Shown: piece after piece, positions 11,062 through 23,921 of the stretch
Numbering within the stretch: the first letter of the stretch is position 1
How the letters are laid out: each line of letters starts with the position of its first letter
Source: Beroe forskalii
Lineage: Eukaryota > Ctenophora > Nuda > Beroida > Beroidae
Direction: 5' to 3'
DNA: 64,000 bases
NCBI GenBank assembly: GCA_011033025.1
Contig: WFMF01000023.1
Coordinates: forward strand, 310,001 to 374,000
Made by a program: the position numbers and the translations under genes
Notes under the pieces: generated by a model
Databases searched by the model: none
Told to the model about the DNA's origin: nothing
Seen by the model: the letters and a program-made list of their open reading frames with translations, nothing else

Positions 11062-12286
11062 ATGTCAGAACCCAGAAGATATCCAGCAAGGAGCCATGGA
11101 GTTGAATCACAGTGGTAAGCTTTATTAATTGACATCGTATACAAAATTTTCCGAACCAAAGGTTTTGGTGTTTAAAATCGAACCTTTATTTTCAGCTTAC
11201 TTTCTAAGCATGAACATTTGTGCAATTGTACATAATAATCTTCATGGATCTTCCAAAAATTTAGCGAATTTTGAAATTTTTTTGAAATTTTTTTGAAATT
11301 TTTTTGAAATTTTTTCAATTACGCTTAGGTTTATATGTAATGAAGCCCTTGGGCCTCAAAAAGGACTTAATTTCACTTACCTTAATGACATGTCGGCAAC
11401 TTACAGAAATTACAAGTTCGCTAAAACGAGCCTGGGAGGGGTTCACCTTATGTACATTATAGGTATATGCATTGATTCATTAGTTTTTTAGTTCAGAGAA
11501 TCATATACTTGTCCCTTTTTTTCTACTAACTATAGAGACATGGATTGATTAAATTTAAAGTACAGCATTTCTGTGCTGTGGTTTGTTGATAAAATACAGA
11601 CTGTGATACTGTCTCTGTTTCTGTAGTTGCAATTTGGTGTGCTCTGCAGTCTGTGGCTGGTCGGCACCAATAATATACTTTCAAATTCAATATCATCTTT
11701 TATTTAAAGCTGTTCGTTTCAGGTGGGATTAGAAGTGATTTTCATGTACCTACTTTCACTGGACGCAGGCACATGACTCCGTAGGTCTAAAGTCGCGAGA
11801 ACACCGCATCAGTAATCCAGTTTTGGGGCTCTCACAGTGCATGTCACTACATGAAATAGCTTTCACTGTGAATTGTACCACTACCACACAGGTTTGCTTT
11901 ATTCATTTACATATCTAGGTATCATACGATAGTTTTTTGTTGAATCTCATCTATTCAAATTCTAAATATCATACTAATTTACAGTATAATTTATATAGAG
12001 TCTGATTTCTTTTTTCAAATTACATAATAGACACAACAATAGAACGTCGGCACCATTTACATTGCTGAAGCATGAAATTTCTTCTTTTCAGGAAATAACC
12101 ACTGTACGCCTTGTAGTGGAGATGGATCAGGCACCTCTGCGCAGGCTCCTTGCAACAATGCACACGGCACAGCTGAATGACTGTATAGATGGCAACAAGT
12201 GTTCCATTCCGGAGGTTCCCCAGAACATGTGGGTTTTTTTATATTGGACCCCTTTAAGTATTTTTGTGAAAGGGCCGATGTCTTAA
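11062..12286 (+). other. Unrecognised candidate exons (possible gene or remnant)
   Basis: Three plus-strand pieces look exon-like. 11062-11114 starts ATG and ends CAGTG|GTAAGC. 11728-11891 is open (ending CTACCACACAG|GTTTGC). From 12092, after a CTTCTTTTCAG acceptor, a frame runs as EITTVRLVVEMDQAPLRRLL and onward to a stop at 12284-12286. The second and third pieces join in phase 0. The first ends in phase 2 and does not join either without a stop. I recognise no family. A decayed gene or chance frames are both possible. Confidence 0.22.
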
Positions 12287-14134
12287 CCCCAAGTAGCCAA
12301 TATCCAATTTTAACGATCCCGGAGGGCTTCCCCGAATTTTCCCAAAAGGGGATATTTAATCAAAAACGTTTTTTCCCAAATTAGCCAAAAAATTGACACT
12401 GACCCTAACCATTTTCCCAATAACCCCAACCCATACCCCAAAGAATTTGGAAATATTGCCTATTATAGTTTGGGAATATCATGTGGAGTGTCGTGTGGTA
12501 AAATGTCGTGAGGTAGGTAAATGTCCTTTTCCCCCGCGTAGTAACTGTACCCCCATCATAGGTTCCGGAATACTCGGCCCTTAATAATTTTTAGTTCATT
12601 GACTCTGGAAAATGGATTCGACAAAAAAAAAAGTTAGTTTAGGAATTTTGGTCATATTAATAACAATGTACCTTATCAAGTTTTGAGGCACTCAAGCAAT
12701 ATTTAAACTTTCTTTACTTTAGAAACGATCATATGTGTAAAAGGTGTACAGTATCAGTATAACTATGTTAGGGAGGCTTACAATTTTATACATTTTTTGT
12801 ACATTTTACCCAGTAAAACTGAATGTACAAAAAAGTATGTACCTACAAAAATGTACAAAAAATGTACGTATACTTTTTTTTACTGTACTAATTATGTTCA
12901 AAAGGACAAGTCCGTATCTTTTACTGTTTTGGCCGGAGAGGGGGTCCAGGACTTTTACCCACCCTGTGGTTTAGGTATTTTCATTGTCAACAAGGTCCAA
13001 GTCTAGACTTTTTTGAAGTTTTGATATTCCAGAATAGGTCGCGAGAACACGAAAAATTCAATTCCATGTTCATAACTCATGTATCTAAGTCGTATATAAA
13101 AGTATGAAAATGATCATTGTAAACATTTTAAGTTGAAAAGTCTGTACCACTTTCCTGGTGCCGTGATAGGTTTTGAACATTTTTACCCAGGGAATCTGAA
13201 AGTGGAAAAAAATATGTACGTTAGTACAAAATGTAATGTAGTAATGTAGAAAATTTTTAAGAAATTACGTTGCCCCCCCCCCCAGTGGTTAATTGTCGAA
13301 GTGGTGACCGTATACCACAACCTACACGGTCGAGGCGAGGCCGAGACTGTCTCAGTTGGGCTATGGACGGGGCGCACCGAGTTCATTGATTTATTTCATT
13401 CTATACCAAAGGTATACGGTCACAGCTTAGATCATCGAACCGGATTATACCCCAACCAGAAATAGCTAGAACCAATTTGGCGCCCGACCAACTACAGTAT
13501 TTTCTTCCATACTGATCTGACGACCTCGCCTGAGTCAACGCCTTTAGGCCTTTATAGATTTTGTGTACTCATATACAAAATTTCATTTGAGCCATTTTTA
13601 ATAAAATTTCTTGGCGACCATCAGTGGTCGACTGGGATCCTGGCCCCGGATACAGTCACGGCTAGCATTCGCATTTTCTCCCCAGCCTCGATTGAATATT
13701 TGCTTTTAAAATTTGGCCCCGGCCCCGTTTGATGAATCACAATCCCTGCCCCAGATTTTGGGCATTTCATCCGTATGTTTCCTAAAAATTCTTTGTCATT
13801 CAACTTGAAGTGTCATTTTCAGCTCACTTAAGACTCTGCTGGTTGATTTCTGCCCTGGCTTATATATACAAAATTTCATCCCCGGTGGACCACTGGTGAC
13901 CGCTGACCGTATACCGCAACTTAAATGGTCGCTTAAATGAGCTTGGGATAGATTTGATAACCTATATATCGGAATCTCGAATTCGATCAACAGAAAGTTT
14001 CCTTTCGCTGGACAGAAATTACTTTTATGTGTTATTCTTATTCTTAAACCCTATTTAACCCTAATCACTAATCAGCCTGTGATGTACCAGTCTCGAAACT
14101 GTGAAAACTAGTGGCCACATTTAGGCCTCCTGAC
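12287..14134. other. Intergenic, no gene seen
   Basis: 12287-12420 has many doubled and tripled letters, like poorly called sequence. 12790-12870 and 13180-13240 share ATGTACAAAAA/TATGTAC words. 13300-13330 and 13893-13930 share a GACCGTATACC-type word. No exon chain could be built on either strand. Confidence 0.35.
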
Positions 14135-14399
14135 TTCCTGACAGGCGGTACCCCGTCCACTTTTTGTTGACAAGCTCTAAACAGGTTTTAGACGGGTTAA
14201 GTGAAGATTTCGAAAAGAATTTGCATCTTTTTTACCAACTCTGACAGGTTTTGGACGGATTTTCCAGTTTCCACATTTCAAAACTAACTTTGCGGCCGGT
14301 TGAGGACACGTTTTCGACAAGTTTGTGACTCTGTGACAGGTTTTACTCACTTTCTATGCTCTTTTGGACAGGATTTGAGCGGGTACCGCCTTTCAGGAG
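14135..14399. mobile_element. MITE-like element ending in GGCGGTACCC
   Basis: Left TTCCTGACAGGCGGTACCC (14135-14153) pairs inverted with 14381-14399 at 17 of 19 positions. The interior repeats GACAGGTTTT four times (near 14181, 14243, 14335, 14367). It is 265 bp with no ORF. Confidence 0.6.
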
Positions 14400-14678
14400 A
14401 GCTTGATTTTGAGAGGTCTTCGCCGATAAATGTTGGGTTATTGACGATATTGATGATATGTTTAAATTGTTTCACTGTCAGCAAACTTCATTTTTCTCAA
14501 TCGAAGCGATACCTGTTTACAGTTGGATAAGTTTGGATTGCCAATTGTCACAAATTTATCCCAATTTATACAAGTCTGAAAGCGCCATGAAAATAACCTT
14601 GAATAAAGCACATTATTTTAGCAGTTAAGAAGAAGACCTAATCTATTTTAAGCAACAGCCTTGCTGGTGCAGTATTTG

Positions 14679-14746
14679 CTAAGAGTAAGAAGTTCATCGG
14701 TCGAGGTCGGTATACCGACCTCGACCGATGAACTTCTTACTCTTAG
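14679..14746. repeat. Perfect 68-bp palindrome
   Basis: From CTAAGAGTAAGAAGTTCATC to the centre GGTATACC and back, the two 34-base halves are exact reverse complements with no spacer. Pairing stops abruptly on both sides. There is no coding content. Confidence 0.92.
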
Positions 14747-15004
14747 TGTTTTAAATTCAGTTGAAACTATTTTTCTCTACGAGTATAAATCGATTTGATT
14801 GTACATTTGATCATTCAAACAAATTGTTGAATTACACTGATTTGGTTGTATACATTTAGTCCTTCGTATTAACACGAGTCTGCTATATGCGGTGACGTCA
14901 TGCAATCACGTAGCAGGAAACCGCGCCATCTAAAAAACTGTGTCGTTCGCGCGGAAATGGTCGCGAGCGCACGTACAGTAAAAAGCTTCGCCAGAAATAG
15001 GGGT

Positions 15005-15315
15005 GTCGTTTCGCGACACCCCTGGTTAGGGGAAGCGCTTCCCCAGCACAGGTGTGTCCCGTAGGGAAGCGCGCGGCGCGTACACACACCTATGCGGGCT
15101 TAGGAAGCCCCGAAGCCCGCTTGCTAAACACGTATATCCCTGTGTGGCTCGCGCGGCGCGCTTCCCCAGCACAGGTGTGTCCCGTAGGGAAGCGCGCGGC
15201 GTGTACACACACCTATGCGGGCTTAGGAATAAGCCCGCATAGGTGTGTGTACGCGCGCGGCGCTTCTGAGGAAGCGCGCCGCGCGACGAAAACAGGGATA
15301 TACGTGTTTAGCAAT
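15005..15315. repeat. GC-rich direct and inverted repeat cluster
   Basis: A ~65-bp block containing CAGCACAGGTGTGTCCCGTA occurs at about 15045 and 15167. The word GCTAAACACGTATATCCC (15122) is inverted near 15298-15315 and recurs directly at 15551. 15203-15252 is a 50-bp palindrome (23-bp arms, 4-base loop). Open frames here are translations of the repeat. It is probably a foldback-type element about 0.6 kb long (roughly 14990-15590). Confidence 0.65.
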
Positions 15316-15639
15316 TTTGTGCGAGTGGCGCTCCGTCATTCTTTCTCGGAATTAGCTGTAGGCCGCGCGCGCGTAAGCACCTGGTCGGGTCATGGTTAGG
15401 TTAGGTGAAATGCAGGTTGCTTTATATCTAACGAGATCCCTAGTTAAAGTTCTACAACGCGAGGCCCCTGGTTTAGAAAAATGCGGACTGTGCTTCGCAT
15501 TCAAATGGATGCTTTTGTTAAATGCTAAATACATGCAACACATTCCCCCTTGCTAAACACGTATATCCCTATGCGGGCTTAGGAACATTTCCCCTAACCA
15601 GGATAATTTGCTTCGGCTCATAGAATGCCTATTAAAGCT

Positions 15640-16655
15640 ACCATTGACTCCGCCGCACGTAGTGTGTACTTTTTTTAATACATTGGGCTGTAGACACTGA
15701 AAAATTTTCACATGATTCACTGATGATAACATTTTTCTTTTTCATATTTTCATTTGAACCTGACCATTTTTTAAACTTTTATATATCATTGGGGCTTTAT
15801 CAGTGCTATTGTATATTCGATGATCATTTATATTATTATATACTTCAGACTTCCTATATTGGAATACTTCAACAACCAATGCATCTTAATTGATACAATT
15901 AAAGTATGTTCGTAACTAATTTGTAATACATATTAAAAATGGAGAGAAATCCATATTGTGAACTCCATGTATGGCAAGTAATAAATCATTTTACAGGACG
16001 AAAAAGCACCAAACATTCATCGAATGATACATCACTATACAGATTTAAAAAAGAATTAACATAATATGCAAATCTTGTTTATCTTCCATGGTTCATAACC
16101 TTAAAGTCTTACAGTTGGTATCAAATTTCACTACTCTCAACACTTAATTGAGAGTTGTGAATTCGATGCCAGCTGTAAGCCTTTAAGTTACTCACATGTC
16201 ACATGATTTTTTAACAAATAAAGAACATCTTATTGATGATATCTTTAGTATGAAGTCAACAGTATGAATTTCTTTAATTCCTCTTTAAAAATAAGTCCAA
16301 AAGACTGGGGAGGTTCTGCTCATATTTAATTAATGTGTCAATTAAACATCACAGTTTTGATGCTGGGGAATAAGGTTGAATGTAGCTGTGCTTAGAGTTT
16401 TTCCTAACCTCTTACACATCTGATGGCAATGACAACACTCCTGAGGATTGAAAAATAGATTCTTGTTCTGATGTGGTTAATACCATGACTGTACTTTTCA
16501 GCTCTTTGGTGGGCTACCATTTCAGCCACGCACTTCAGTGCCAGATTTGTTTCAGGTCCTCTGCCTCCTGTGGTGAGGAACACCATCAGTTCATATTTGT
16601 CTATTTTCCTTTTCATCCTTGCATATACAGTAGCTGGTTTAAAGACATTTTAGTT
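15640..16655. other. Intergenic, no gene seen apart from the hairpin at 16097
   Basis: AT-rich. The short frames at 16404-16664 lack splice or family support. Confidence 0.35.
16097..16189. repeat. 93-nt imperfect hairpin
   Basis: The left arm starts AACCTTAAAGTCTTACAG; the right arm ends CTGTAAGCCTTTAAGTT. The arms, about 42 bases each, pair with a few mismatches and wobble pairs around CACTTAATTG. Size and shape are compatible with a pre-miRNA or a tiny palindromic transposon; the sequence alone does not decide. Confidence 0.6.
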
Positions 16656-19600
16656 TCAAGTTAACAGAGGACCCTATCACTGACTGGGGACACTATCAAC
16701 TTAACAGAGGACCCTATCACTAACAGGGACACTATCAAGTTAACAGAGGGCCCTATCATTAACAGGGGACACTATCAAGTTAATAGAGGACCCTATCACT
16801 AACAGGGGACACTATCAAGTTAACAGAGGACCCTATCACTAACAGGGGACACTATCAAGTTAACAGAGGACCCTATCACTAACAGGGGACACTATCAAGT
16901 TAACAGAGGACCCTATCACTAACAGGGGACACTATCAAGTTAACAGAGGACCCTATCACTAACAGGGGACACTATCAAGTTAACAGAGGACCCTATCAAT
17001 TTAACAGAGGACCCTATCACTAACAGGGGATACTATCAAGTTAACATAGGACCATATCACTAACAGGAGACACTATCAAGTTAACAGAGGACCCTATCAC
17101 TAACAGGGGACACTATCAAGTTAACAGAGGACCCTATCACTAACAGGGGACACTATCAAGTTAACAGAGGACCCTATCACTAACAGGGGACACTATCAAG
17201 TTAACAGAGGACCCTATCACTAACAGGGGACACTATCAAGTAAACAGAGGACCCTATCACTAACAGGGGACACTATCAAGTTAACAGAGGACCCTATCAC
17301 TAACAGGGGACACTATCAAGTTAACAGAGGACCCTATCACTAACAGGGGACACTATCAAGTTAACAGAGGACCCTATCACTAACAGGGGACACTATCAAG
17401 TTAACAGAGGACCCTATCACTAACAGGGGACACTATCAAGTTAACAGAGGACCCTATCACTAACAGGGGACACTATCAAGTTAACAGAGGACCCTAACAC
17501 TAACAGGGGACACTATCAAGTTAACAGAGGACCCTATCACTAACAGGGGACACTATCAAGTTAACAGAGGACCCTATCACTAACAGGGGACACTATCAAG
17601 TTAACAGAGGACCCTATCACTAACAGGGGACACTATCAAGTTAACAGAGGACCCTATCACTAACAGGGACACTATCAAGTTAACAGAGGACCCTATCACT
17701 AACAGGGGACACTATCAAGTTAACAGAGGACCCTATCACTAACAGGGGACACTATCAAGTTAACAGAGGACCCTATCACTAACAGGGGACACTATCAAGT
17801 TAACAGAGGACCCTATCACTAACAGGGGACACTATCAAGTTAACAGAGGACCCTATCACTAACAGGGGGACACTATCAAGTTAACAGAGGACCCTATCAC
17901 TAACAGGGGACACTATCAAGTTAACAGAGGACCCTATCACTAACAGGGGACACTATCAAGTTAACAGAGGACCCTATCACCAACAGGGGACACTATCAAG
18001 TTAACAGAGGACCCTATCACTAACAGGGGACACTATCAAGTTAACAGAGGACCCTATCACTAACAGGGGACACTATCAAGTTAACAGAGGACCCTATCAC
18101 TAACAGGGGACACTATCAAGTTAACAGAGGACCCTATCACTAACAGGGGACACTATCAAGTTAACAGAGGACCCTATCACTAACAGGGACACTATCAAGT
18201 TAACAGAGGACCCTATCACTAACAGGGGACACTATCAAGTTAACAGAGGACCCTATCACTAACAGGGGACACTATCAAGTTAACAGAGGACCCTATCACT
18301 AACAGGGGACACTATCAAGTTAACAGAGACCCTATCACTAACAGGGACACTATCAAGTTAACAGAGGACCCTATCACTAACAGGGACACTATCAAGTTAA
18401 CAGAGGACCCTATCACTAACAGGGGACACTATCAAGTTAACAGAGGACCCTATCACTAACAGGGGACACTATCAAGTTAACAGAGGACCCTATCACTAAC
18501 AGGGGACACTATCAAGTTAACAGAGGACCCTATCACTAACAGGGGACACTATCAAGTTAACAGAGGACCCTATCACTAACAGGGGACACTATCAAGTTAA
18601 CAGAGGACCCTATCACTAACAGGGGACACTATCAAGTTAACAGAGGACCCTATCACTAACAGGGGACACTATCAAGTTAACAGAGGACCTATCACTAACA
18701 GGGGACACTATCAAGTTAACAGAGGACCCTATCACTAACAGGGGACACTATCAAGTTAACAGAGGACCCTATCACTAACAGGGGACACTATCAAGTTAAC
18801 AGAGGACCCTATCACTAACAGGGGACACTATCAAGTTAACAGAGGACCCTATCACTAACAGGGGACACTATCAAGTTAACAGAGGACCCTATCACTAACA
18901 GGGACACTATCAAGTTAACAGAGGATCCCTATCACTAACAGGGGACACTATCAAGTTAACAGAGGACCATATCACTAACAGGGGACACTATCAAGTTAAC
19001 AGAGAACCCTGTAACAGGGGACACTATCAAGTTAACAGAGACCCTATCACTAACAGGGGACACTATCAAGTTAACAGAGGACCCTATCGCAGGGACACTA
19101 TCAAGTTAACAGAGGACCCTATCACTAACAGGGGACACTATCAAGTTAACAGAGGACGACCCTATCACTTACAGGGGACACTATCAAGTTAACAGAGGAC
19201 CCTATCACTAACAGGGGACACTATCAAGTTAACAGAGGACCCTATCACTAACAGGGGACACTATCAAGTTAACAGAGGACCCTATCACTAACAGGGGACA
19301 CTATCAAGTTAACAGAGGACCCTATCACTAACAGGGGACACTATCAAGTTAACAGAGGACCCTATCACTAACAGGGGACACTATCAAGTTAACAGAGGAC
19401 CCTATCACTAACAGGGGACACTATCAAGTTAACAGAGGACCCTATCACTAACAGGGGACACTATCAAGTTAACAGAGGACCCTATCACTAACAGGGGACA
19501 CTATCAAGTTAACAGAGGACCCTATCACTAACAGGGGACACTATCAAGTTAACAGAGGACCCCTATCACTAACAGGGGACACTATCAAGTTAACAGAGGA

Positions 19601-22600
19601 CCCTATCACTAACAGGGGACACTATCAAGTTAACAGAGGACCCTATCACTAACAGGGGACACTATCAAGTTAACAGAGGACCCTATCACTAACAGGGGAC
19701 ACTATCAAGTTAACAGAGGACCCTATCACTAACAGGGACACTATCAAGTTAACAGAGGACCCTATCACTAACAGGGGACACTATCAAGTTAACAGAGGAC
19801 CCTATCACTAACAGGGACACTATCAAGTTAACAGAGGACCCTATCACTAACAGGGGACACTATCAAGTTAACAGAGGACCCTATCACTAACAGGGGACAC
19901 TATCAAGTTAACAGAGGACCCTATCACTAACAGGGGACACTATCAAGTTAACAGAGGACCCTATCACTAACAGGGGACACTATCAAGTTAACAGAGGACC
20001 CTATCACTAACAGGGGACACTATCAAGTTAACAGAGGACCCTATCACTAACAGGGGACACTATCAAGTTAACAGAGGACCCTATCACTAACAGGGGACAC
20101 TATCAAGTTAACAGAGGACCCTATCACTAACAGGGGACACTATCAAGTTAACAGAGGACCCTATCACTAACAGGGGACACTATCAAGTTAACAGAGGACC
20201 CTATCACTAACAGGGGACACTATCAAGTTAACAGAGGACCCTATCACTAACAGGGGACACTATCAAGTTAACAGAGGACCCTATCACTAACAGGGGACAC
20301 TATCAAGTTAACAGAGGACCCTATCACTAACAGGGGACACTATCAAGTTAACAGAGGACCCTATCACTAACAGGGGACACTATCAAGTTAACAGAGGACC
20401 CTATCACTAACAGGGGACACTATCAAGTTAACAGAGGACCCTATCACTAACAGGGGACACTATCAAGTTAACAGAGGACCCTATCACTAACAGGGGACAC
20501 TATCAAGTTAACAGAGGACCCTATCACTAACAGGGGACACTATCAAGTTAACAGAGGACCCTATCACTAACAGGGGACACTATCAAGTTAACAGAGACCC
20601 TATCACTAACAGGGGACACTATCAAGTTAACAGAGGACCCTATCACTAACAGGGGACACTATCAAGTTAACAGAGGACCCTATCACTAACAGGGGACACT
20701 ATCAAGTTAACAGAGGACCCTATCACTAACAGGGGACACTATCAAGTTAACAGAGGACCCTATCACTAACAGGGACACTATCAAGTTAACAGAGGACCCT
20801 ATCACTAACAGGGGACACTATCAAGTTAACAGAGGACCCTATCACTAACAGGGACACTATCAAGTTAACAGAGGACCCTATCACTAACAGGGGACACTAT
20901 CAAGTTAACAGAGGACCCTATCACTAACAGGGACACTATCAAGTTAACAGAGGACCCTATCACTAACAGGGGACACTATCAAGTTAACAGAGGACCCTAT
21001 CACTAACAGGGGACACTATCAAGTTAACAGAGGACCCTATCACTAACAGGGGACACTATCAAGTTAACAGAGGACCCTATCACTAACAGGGGACACTATC
21101 AAGTTAACAGAGGACCCTATCACTAACAGGGGACACTATCAAGTTAACAGAGACCCTATCACTAACAGGGACACTATCAAGTTAACAGAGGACCCTATCA
21201 CTAACAGGGGACACTATCAAGTTAACAGAGGACCCTATCACTAACAGGGGACACTATCAAGTTAACAGAGACCCTATCACTAACAGGGGACACTATCAAG
21301 TTAACAGAGGACCCTATCACTAACAGGGACACTATCAAGTTAACAGAGGACCCTATCACTAACAGGGGACACTATCAAGTTAACAGAGGACCCTATCACT
21401 AACAGGGGACACTATCAAGTTAACAGAGGACCCTATCACTAACAGGGGACACTATCAAGTTAACAGAGGACCCTATCACTAACAGGGGACACTATCAAGT
21501 TAACAGAGGACCCTATCACTAACAGGGGACACTATCAAGTTAACAGAGGACCCTATCACTAACAGGGGACACTATCAAGTTAACAGAGGACCCTATCACT
21601 AACAGGGGACACTATCAAGTTAACAGAGGACCCTATCACTAACAGGGGACACTATCAAGTTAACAGAGGACCCTATCACTAACAGGGGACACTATCAAGT
21701 TAACAGAGGACCCTATCACTAACAGGGGACACTATCAAGTTAACAGAGGACCCTATCACTAACAGGGGACACTATCAAGTTAACAGAGGACCCTATCACT
21801 AACAGGGGACACTATCAAGTTAACAGAGGACCCTATCACTAACAGGGGACACTATCAAGTTAACAGAGGACCCTATCACTAACAGGGGACACTATCAAGT
21901 TAACAGAGGGCCCTATCACTAACAGGGGACACTATCAAGTTAACAGAGGACCCTATCACTAACAGGGGACACTATCAAGTTAACAGAGGACCCTATCACT
22001 AACAGGGGACACTATCAAGTTAACAGAGGACCCTATCACTAACAGGGGACACTATCAAGTTAACAGAGGACCCTATCACTAACAGGGGACACTATCAAGT
22101 TAACAGAGGACCCTATCACTAACAAGTTAACAGAGGACCCTATCACTAACAGGGGACACTATCAAGTTAACAGAGGACCCTATCACTAACAGGGGACACT
22201 ATCAAGTTAACAGAGGACCCTATCACTAACAGGGGACACTATCAAGTTAACAGAGGACCCTATCACTAACAGGGGACACTATCAAGTTAACAGAGGACCC
22301 TATCACTAACAGGGGACACTATCAAGTTAACAGAGGACCCTATCACTAACAGGGGACACTATCAAGTTAACAGAGGACCCTATCACTAACAGGGGACACT
22401 ATCAAGTTAACAGAGGACCCTATCACTAACAGGGGACACTATCAAGTTAACAGAGGACCCTATCACTAACAGGGGACACTATCAAGTTAACAGAGGACCC
22501 TATCACTAACAGGGGACACTATCAAGTTAACAGAGGACCCTATCACTAACAGGGGACACTATCAAGTTAACAGAGGACCCTATCACTAACAGGGGACACT

Positions 22601-23672
22601 ATCAAGTTAACAGAGGACCCTATCACTAACAGGGGACACTATCAAGTTAACAGAGGACCCTATCACTAACAGGGGACACTATCAAGTTAACAGAGGACCC
22701 TATCACTAACAGGGGACACTATCAAGTTAACAGAGGACCCTATCACTAACAGGGGACACTATCAAGTTAACAGAGGACCCTATCACTAACAGGGACACTA
22801 TCAAGTTAACAGAGGACCCTATCACTAACAGGGGACACTATCAAGTTAACAGAGGACCCTATCACTAACAGGGGACACTATCAAGTTAACAGAGGACCCT
22901 ATCACTAACAGGGGACACTATCAAGTTAACAGAGGACCCTATCACTAACAGGGGACACTATCAAGTTAACAGAGGACCCTATCACTAACAGGGGACACTA
23001 TCAAGTTAACAGAGGACCCTATCACTAACAGGGGACACTATCAAGTTAACAGAGGACCCTATCACTAACAGGGGACACTATCAAGTTAACAGAGGACCCT
23101 ATCACTAACAGGGGACACTATCAAGTTAACAGAGGACCCTATCACTAACAGGGGACACTATCAAGTTAACAGAGGACCCTATCACTAACAGGGGGACACT
23201 ATCAAGTTAACAGAGGACCCTATCACTAACAGGGGACACTATCAAGTTAACAGAGGACCCTATCACTAACAGGGGACACTATCAAGTTAACAGAGGACCC
23301 TATCACTAACAGGGGACACTATCAAGTTAACAGAGGACCGTATCACTAACAGGGGACACTATCAAGTTAACAGAGGACCATATCACTAACAGGGGACACT
23401 ATCAAAGTAACAGAGGACCCTATCACTAACAAGGGACACTATCAAGTTAACAGAGGAGACTATCGCTAACAGAGGACACTATCAAGTTAACAGAGGACCC
23501 TATCACTAACAGGGGACACTATCAAGTTAACAGAGGACCGTATCACCAACAGGGGACCCTATCAAGTTAACAGAGGACCCTATCACTAACAGGGGACACT
23601 ATCAAGTTAACAGAGGACCCTATCACTAACAGGGGACACTATCAAAGTAACAGAGGACCCTATCACTAACAG
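16656..23672. repeat. 40-bp satellite array, ~175 copies
   Basis: The unit reads ACACTATCAAGTTAACAGAG then GACCCTATCACTAACAGGGG. It looks like a diverged dimer of a ~20-bp word (CTATCAAGTTAACAGAGGAC and CTATCACTAACAGGGGAC). Most variants are 39-bp units that lose one G. Copies are nearly identical through the middle. They are more diverged at the left edge (16660-17080), the right edge (23330-23670) and one internal spot (18930-19150). Most units have one GTTAAC. Every frame contains stops, so it is not protein coding. Confidence 0.97.
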
Positions 23673-23921
23673 ACCCCCCATTTCTAGGGGGACGGTGACA
23701 TTTCCAGTATGACATTTTTCCTGCGTGTTTTGACATTTCCGGACGCGTTTTGGCGAGTTTTTGACGCTTTTTGACACTTTTTGACACTCTTTGGCGCAAT
23801 TTGACACTTTTTGGCGCGTTTTGTCGCGTCTTGGACGCTTTTTGGTGCGTTTTTGACGCTTTTCGTGCACACTTTAACCGAAATTGGCGTTTTTGTCGCC
23901 GTCCCCCTAGAAATGGGGGGT
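23673..23921. mobile_element. 249-bp TIR element at the satellite edge
   Basis: The ends ACCCCCCATTTCTAGGGG and its exact reverse complement form ~23-bp perfect TIRs. The interior is a run of TTTTTGACGC/TTTTTGACAC words (9-18-bp periodicity), which produces spurious lysine-rich frames on the minus strand. It begins right after the last satellite unit. No clear target duplication is visible. Confidence 0.8.

Noticed and set aside
16656..23672. CRISPR-like array
   Set aside because: The 40-bp units are contiguous with no unique spacers, and the setting is a eukaryotic genome. It is a satellite.
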